The position numbers were made by a program, and so were the translations under genes. From positions 1 through 11,535 of the forward strand of contig CAJGDB010000059.1 of the NCBI GenBank assembly GCA_904502165.1: a DNA stretch of 11,535 nt, given 5' to 3'. Shown here one piece after another: positions 8,017 through 11,535 of this stretch; within the stretch, counting starts at the first letter, position 1; every line of letters begins with the position of its first letter. A model generated the notes under the pieces. That model worked only from the letters and a program-made list of their open reading frames with translations. It did not search any database and was not told where the DNA came from. Source of the DNA: an uncultured Akkermansia sp. Its GTDB lineage: Bacteria > Verrucomicrobiota > Verrucomicrobiia > Verrucomicrobiales > Akkermansiaceae.

Positions 8017-8040
8017 ATTTTGCCAAACTCTTGACAAAAT
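8017..8040. promoter_or_regulatory. Imperfect palindrome just downstream of the rpoD promoter
   Basis: ATTTTGCCAA (8017-8026) and TTGACAAAAT (8031-8040) are inverted repeats with 9 of 10 positions paired around the 4-nt centre ACTC. The element begins 8 nt after the -10 box, at about +3 to +26 of the predicted transcript. It could be an operator for a dimeric regulator or a small hairpin in the leader RNA. The sequence alone cannot decide between these. Confidence 0.4.
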
Positions 8041-8079
8041 CTGTAATGGGTGGAGTCTGCCCGCATTTTATCCACGATT

Positions 8080-10569
8080 ATGTCGACCTCTAAGAAAAGT
8101 TCCGCTAAAACTTCTGCCAAGCCTGCCGCTAAGTCCAAGGCTGTGAAGGCAGAAAAGCCTGAGGAGAAAAAGGCTGCTGCCCCGAAGGCAGAGAAGAAGC
8201 CCGCCGCCAAGGCTGCCGCAGCCCCGAAGGCAGAGAAGAAGCCCGCTGCCAAGGCTGCCGCTGCCCCGAAGGTAGAGAAGAAGCCTGCTTCCAAGGCTGC
8301 CGCTGCCCCGAAGGCAGAGAAGAAGCCCGCCGCCAAGGCTGCCGCTGCCCCGAAGTCAGAGAAGAAGCCCGCTGCCAAGGCTGCCGCTGCTCCGAAGACA
8401 GAGAAGAAGCCCGCTGCCAAGGCTGCCGCTGCTCCGAAGACAGAGAAGAAGCCTGCTGCCAAGCCGGCGGAACCTGTTAAGGAAGTGGTGGCAGAAGAGA
8501 AGGCTCTTGCTGCACCTGATATGTTTGAGGTGATGATGGGGCTTGCTCCTGAACCTGTGGCTGAGGCGGTTGTCGAGGAAGCTTCGGAGGAACCGAAAGC
8601 TAAGGCTAAGGAATCCAGACCCCGGGAACGCAAGGGTAAGCATTTCACCCCGCAGATGACGGCGGCGGAAATGAATGAATTCTTTGCGGATGATGCAACG
8701 CTCAAGACGGCGTTCAAATCTCTTCTGGCTATCGCCAAGAAGAATAACGGCTATGTGACAGCCGAGGATATCGAGAACTCTCTGCCGCCGGATGAAACGG
8801 AGGATAATGACCACGCAAGACTCTTTGAGCGTCTGCACCTTGTGGGGGTTGAAGTGCGCGATGATGATAATTTCTCCGTGCGCCCGCTTTCTGCTGATGA
8901 ACTGACCTCCAAGGATGGCCGTCTGGTGAACAGTCCTGTGGTGCAGGAGAAGATTAAAGAGCTGATCCGCCAGGCTCAGGAACAGGGATACCTGACCTAT
9001 GACGACATCAACGATGTGCTGCCGCATGATATGATTGATCCTTCGGATTATGAGGAAATCATGGAGCGTCTGCGCGGAATGCAGTTTGATATTATCGATG
9101 CCTCTGATGTGGATACCTATGGCGAGCGCCAGCGCATGACGGAGAGCGGTGAGGAGGATGAGAGTGAAAAGATGGAGGCCAAGCTGGATATTCTTGATGA
9201 CCCGGTGCGTATGTACCTGAAACAGATGGGACTCAAGGATCTGCTTTCCCGCCAGAAGGAAGTGGAGATTTCCCGCAAGATTGACCAGGCAGAAGAGGAT
9301 TTGCAGCGTTATCTGCACCGCTTCGGTGTGGTGGCAATCTATTACTGCGATACAGCGGATAAGGTGCAGCATAACGAGGAGCGCTTCGACCGCGTGGTGG
9401 TGGATAAGAACATTGACCGCCGCGACAAGTACCTGAAGGAGCTGCCTCCTCTGGTGACCAAGGTGATGACTCGCCATGCCGAGGTGCAGGCCTGCTATGC
9501 CCGCCTGTGTTCGGCCCGCAAGCGCAAGAAGTCTGTCACCGCTCCGCAGAAAGAGTTTGAGGAGAAGCTGGAGGCTCTTTCTGAGCTGTATGCCGGATTC
9601 TCGTTCAAGGGTAAGGTTTATGAGGACTTTGTGAAGGAACTCAAGGAGTATCGCCAGCGCATCATGAAGGTGCTGCGCCAGCGCGAGGCTGACCCCGAGA
9701 ACCCGCTTTACCGAGATGCTCTCAAGGAATTCGAGATGGAGCTCTGGATGCCGATTCCGCAGTTCCTCGAGAACTACAAGCTCATGAGCCAGAGTATGAA
9801 GGATGCCGAAGCTGCCAAGCGCGAAATGATTGAGGCAAACCTTCGCCTGGTGATTTCCATTGCCAAGAAGTATACGAACCGCGGGCTTGCCTTCCTCGAC
9901 CTTATCCAGGAGGGTAACATGGGCCTGATGAAGGCGGTGGAGAAATTTGAATACCGCCGTGGTTACAAGTTCTCGACCTATGCCACATGGTGGATTCGCC
10001 AGGCAATCACGCGTTCCATTGCAGACCAGGCCCGCACCATCCGCATTCCCGTGCACATGATTGAGACTATCAACAAGCTTATGCGTGTGCAGAAGAAGCT
10101 GGTGCAGGACTTTGGCCGTGAACCCACGCCGGAAGAAATTGCTGCCGCTCTTGCAGAAGAACCCAACAAGGGAGCTGTGATGTCTGTGGAAAAGGTTCGC
10201 AGTGTGCTGAAGATGGCACAGCAGCCTATCTCTATGCAGCAGCCGGTGGGCGATTCTGACGATACCTCCTTCGGTGACTTCCTGGAGGATAAGAGTGCAG
10301 AAAATCCCATGGATGGCGCTTCCTACAATTCTCTGCGCGACAAGATTGGCGATGTGCTCAATACGCTCAATGCCCGTGAGCGTGCTGTGATTGAGCAACG
10401 CTTTGGTCTGAAGGATGGCAACCCCCGTACCCTGGAAGAAGTGGGGCGTCAGTTCAACGTGACTCGTGAACGTATCCGCCAGATTGAGGCTAAGGCGCTT
10501 CGCAAGCTTCGTCATCCTACGCGAATTATCAAGATTAAGGGCTATTTGCCTGACTCTGCTGAAGGTTGA
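8080..10569 (+). CDS. rpoD: Primary sigma factor RpoD with lysine-rich repeat tail and doubled region 1.1
   Basis: From the ATG at 8080 the protein has 829 residues, much longer than E. coli RpoD (613). It directs RNA polymerase to housekeeping promoters. In order: a Lys/Ala/Pro/Glu tail with seven 14-residue repeats (about 35-128); an acidic linker; a first region 1.1-like fold (about 208-262, GYVTAEDIENSLPPD); a second, canonical region 1.1 (about 288-342, GYLTYDDINDVLPHD); region 1.2 from DPVRMYLKQMG (374); a charged non-conserved region (about 405-565); region 2 with EANLRLVISIAKKY (from 585) and TYATWWIRQAITR (633-645); region 3; and region 4.2 with VTRERIRQIEAKALRKLRHP (794-813). The combination of regions 1.1 to 4.2 marks a group 1 sigma. 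A GTG at 8050 could add ten residues. ATG 8080 is preferred as an ordinary start, although neither has a Shine-Dalgarno. The last residues (KIKGYLPDSAEG) differ from the usual short acidic end. A strong promoter lies upstream and a hairpin downstream. Confidence 0.96.
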   Translation: MSTSKKSSAKTSAKPAAKSKAVKAEKPEEKKAAAPKAEKKPAAKAAAAPKAEKKPAAKAAAAPKVEKKPASKAAAAPKAEKKPAAKAAAAPKSEKKPAAKAAAAPKTEKKPAAKAAAAPKTEKKPAAKPAEPVKEVVAEEKALAAPDMFEVMMGLAPEPVAEAVVEEASEEPKAKAKESRPRERKGKHFTPQMTAAEMNEFFADDATLKTAFKSLLAIAKKNNGYVTAEDIENSLPPDETEDNDHARLFERLHLVGVEVRDDDNFSVRPLSADELTSKDGRLVNSPVVQEKIKELIRQAQEQGYLTYDDINDVLPHDMIDPSDYEEIMERLRGMQFDIIDASDVDTYGERQRMTESGEEDESEKMEAKLDILDDPVRMYLKQMGLKDLLSRQKEVEISRKIDQAEEDLQRYLHRFGVVAIYYCDTADKVQHNEERFDRVVVDKNIDRRDKYLKELPPLVTKVMTRHAEVQACYARLCSARKRKKSVTAPQKEFEEKLEALSELYAGFSFKGKVYEDFVKELKEYRQRIMKVLRQREADPENPLYRDALKEFEMELWMPIPQFLENYKLMSQSMKDAEAAKREMIEANLRLVISIAKKYTNRGLAFLDLIQEGNMGLMKAVEKFEYRRGYKFSTYATWWIRQAITRSIADQARTIRIPVHMIETINKLMRVQKKLVQDFGREPTPEEIAAALAEEPNKGAVMSVEKVRSVLKMAQQPISMQQPVGDSDDTSFGDFLEDKSAENPMDGASYNSLRDKIGDVLNTLNARERAVIEQRFGLKDGNPRTLEEVGRQFNVTRERIRQIEAKALRKLRHPTRIIKIKGYLPDSAEG
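8182..8463 (+). repeat. In-frame 42-bp tandem repeat (6.7 copies) coding the lysine-rich tail of RpoD
   Basis: Seven units start at 8182, 8224, 8266, 8308, 8350, 8392 and 8434. Six are 42 bp and the last is cut to 30 bp. Each encodes P-K-x-E-K-K-P-A-A-K-A-A-A-A, with x = A, A, V, A, S, T, T; unit 3 has PAS instead of PAA. Units 5 and 6 differ by a single base, which points to recent duplication by slippage or unequal recombination. The 42-bp period keeps the frame, so copy number can change without breaking the gene. Confidence 0.97.
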
Positions 10570-10587
10570 TTCTGCCAGATGGCTCTG

Positions 10588-10630
10588 TATGGCGGCGGCT
10601 TCCCGGAATAGGAAGCCGCCGCTTGCCATA
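10588..10630 (+). terminator. Hairpin terminator after rpoD (no clear U-tract)
   Basis: GCGGCGGCTTCC (10592-10603) and GGAAGCCGCCGC (10611-10622) form a perfect 12-bp stem with a 7-nt loop. In an alternative fold, TATGGC (10588-10593) pairs with GCCATA (10625-10630) outside a 10-bp inner stem, with a GCTT bulge. It begins 18 nt after the rpoD stop. On the plus strand it is followed by AAAAATTG rather than a T-run, so it may stop polymerase only partly or mainly protect the 3' end. Confidence 0.65.
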
Positions 10631-10657
10631 AAAATTGCCGGATTGCTCACTTTTAGA

Positions 10658-10686
10658 GTGACTTTGCGTGGGGAATCTGGTATTCT
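10658..10686 (+). promoter_or_regulatory. Putative promoter of the TPR/secretin-like gene
   Basis: GTGACT (10658-10663, keeping the TGAC core of a -35 box), a 17-bp spacer and TATTCT (10681-10686) form a moderate sigma-70 match. The -10 box ends 13 nt before the ATG at 10700, predicting a leader of about 7 nt. A small inverted repeat, TCACT-TTTAG-AGTGA (10647-10661), overlaps the -35 box and could be an operator, although five-base arms are weak evidence. Confidence 0.4.
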
Positions 10687-10699
10687 GGTGGCACTTGCT

Positions 10700-11535
10700 A
10701 TGAACGGCTTTACATCTCGCTCAGTTCTCCTTTCCCTTGTCTCTTCTCTGGCTCTGGGTTCTGCACATCAGGTGATGGCGCAGGATGCCGGAGCTGTCTC
10801 TGTCGCCGCGACTGAATCTGCTCAGCGTCAAATGGCTGCCCGTGAGGCTGCACAGAAGGTGCAGGAGGCCCGTACCGCTTATACAGAGGGTCGCTATGGT
10901 GTTGCGGTAGATTGCTATCGCGCTGCACTCGCGGCTATTCCGGATGTTCCGGCCACCCAGAAGCAGGTGAAGTTCATCAGGGACAGTCTGGCTGATGCCT
11001 TGGTGGCCAAGGCGATGGATTACCGCAAGGTCGGCCGGACGGATGAGGCCGTGGAGTTCCTGAAAGAGGCTCAGAAGGTTTCTCCCGGGCACCAGTTCGC
11101 TGCGGCAGAGCTTGCCAAGACGCTTGATCCTGTTCGTACGAATCCGGCGCTGACTCCCAAGCATGTGGCTGATGTTGGCGAGGTGAACCGCCTGCTTTCC
11201 CTTGCTTTCGGTTACTATGACCTCGGGAATTTTGATAAGGCAGAGGAGACATTTGCATCGGTTCTCCGCATAGATCCCTACAATACTGCTGCCCAGCGCG
11301 GTAAGGAGATGGTGGACAAGCGCCGCGCTTCCTACTACAAGACAGCGCATGATTCCTTCCGGGCCAAGGCTCTTACAGAGGTGGACAAGCAATGGGATGA
11401 GCATTTGCCTGTTGAGGACAGGCAGGTGGCGGTGGCTACATCGGAATCCGGTGCTGCTCAGGCTCTTTCCGATGTGGAGAACAGTATTGTGAAGGCTCTG
11501 CAGGAAATGGTCATTCCCAGAATCAGCTTCGAGGA
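10700..11535 (+). CDS. Exported TPR protein, probably the N-terminal part of a secretin-like protein; cut by the right edge
   Basis: The frame is open from the ATG at 10700 to the window end, giving 278 complete codons. Residues 1-27 are a signal peptide: a short start with Arg7, a hydrophobic core of Leu/Val/Ser/Ala, and a V-M-A cleavage motif ending at Ala27. The mature part is helical, with three TPR-like units at about 58-84 (EGRYGVAVDCYRAAL), 98-131 (VGRTDEAVEFLKEAQKVSPG) and 162-195 (LGNFDKAEETFASVLRIDP). TPRs bind other proteins, here in the periplasm or outer envelope. The last visible residues (IVKALQEMVIPRISFE) resemble the entry to a secretin N0-type domain as I recall it from Verrucomicrobia and Planctomycetes type II/III secretion or pilus secretins that carry N-terminal TPRs. 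That part is inference, since no secretin domain is in view. There is no Shine-Dalgarno before the start. It is separated from rpoD by a hairpin and is probably its own transcription unit. Confidence 0.85.
   Translation, partial: MNGFTSRSVLLSLVSSLALGSAHQVMAQDAGAVSVAATESAQRQMAAREAAQKVQEARTAYTEGRYGVAVDCYRAALAAIPDVPATQKQVKFIRDSLADALVAKAMDYRKVGRTDEAVEFLKEAQKVSPGHQFAAAELAKTLDPVRTNPALTPKHVADVGEVNRLLSLAFGYYDLGNFDKAEETFASVLRIDPYNTAAQRGKEMVDKRRASYYKTAHDSFRAKALTEVDKQWDEHLPVEDRQVAVATSESGAAQALSDVENSIVKALQEMVIPRISFE

Noticed and set aside
8031..8036. Second TTGACA as the -35 box of another rpoD promoter
   Set aside because: No acceptable -10 box lies 16-18 bp downstream, and the hexamer is explained as one arm of the palindrome.
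8050..8079. GTG start adding ten residues to RpoD
   Set aside because: There is no Shine-Dalgarno and it is a weaker start codon than the ATG at 8080. It remains possible, because the predicted transcript covers it.
8182..8463. Regular direct repeats considered as a CRISPR array
   Set aside because: Units are contiguous with no unique spacers, the period is 42 bp and in frame, and they encode a continuous lysine-rich peptide.
7857..8738. Minus-strand 293-aa frame with an Ala/Gly/Phe repeat resembling a surface protein
   Set aside because: The repeat is the reverse reading of the 42-bp rpoD repeat, and the frame also covers the rpoD promoter.
8356..10650. Minus-strand 764-aa frame opposite rpoD
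   Set aside because: It is an antisense mirror of rpoD, rich in His and Leu with no recognisable domain, and it crosses the rpoD terminator hairpin.

Overview
The window is a moderately GC-rich, gene-dense bacterial chromosome segment with no phage, transposon, CRISPR or RNA-gene signal. The best guess for the host is Verrucomicrobiota, possibly an Akkermansia-type organism. This is an inference from three things: a primary sigma factor with a long Lys/Ala-rich N-terminus, start codons with little or no Shine-Dalgarno sequence, and a signal-peptide TPR protein that looks like the front of a secretin. No single diagnostic marker is present.

Left half, minus strand (about 1-5281). A tight three-gene operon is read right to left: aguB (N-carbamoylputrescine amidase, polyamine synthesis), a Gfo/Idh/MocA-family NAD(P)-dependent oxidoreductase with a cysteine-rich insertion, and hrpA (DEAH-box RNA helicase), which runs off the left edge. 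Gaps between genes are 2 and 9 nt. A promoter-like TTGCAA/TAAAAT pair lies directly before aguB. The long plus-strand reading frames over this region are antisense mirrors of these genes.

Centre, plus strand (about 5326-7943). A cytoplasmic cyclophilin-type peptidyl-prolyl isomerase is transcribed divergently from aguB and closed by a clear intrinsic terminator. It is followed by an ABC-F translation factor of the YheS type.

Right half, plus strand (7981-11535). A near-consensus sigma-70 promoter, followed by a 24-bp imperfect palindrome, precedes rpoD. The RpoD protein is the most interesting object here. It begins with a lysine tail made of seven 14-residue KKPAAK-type repeats, then carries what look like two tandem copies of sigma region 1.1, followed by a normal sigma-70 core. 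A strong hairpin ends rpoD. A secreted TPR protein, cut by the right edge, follows.

Most of the genes serve core information processing: transcription initiation (RpoD), translation and ribosome maintenance (ABC-F, HrpA) and protein folding (cyclophilin). Polyamine synthesis and an undefined oxidoreductase are added to these. No new multi-gene system is visible. The novelty lies in the sigma-factor N-terminus, its leader, and start-proximal promoters suggesting leaderless or near-leaderless mRNAs.
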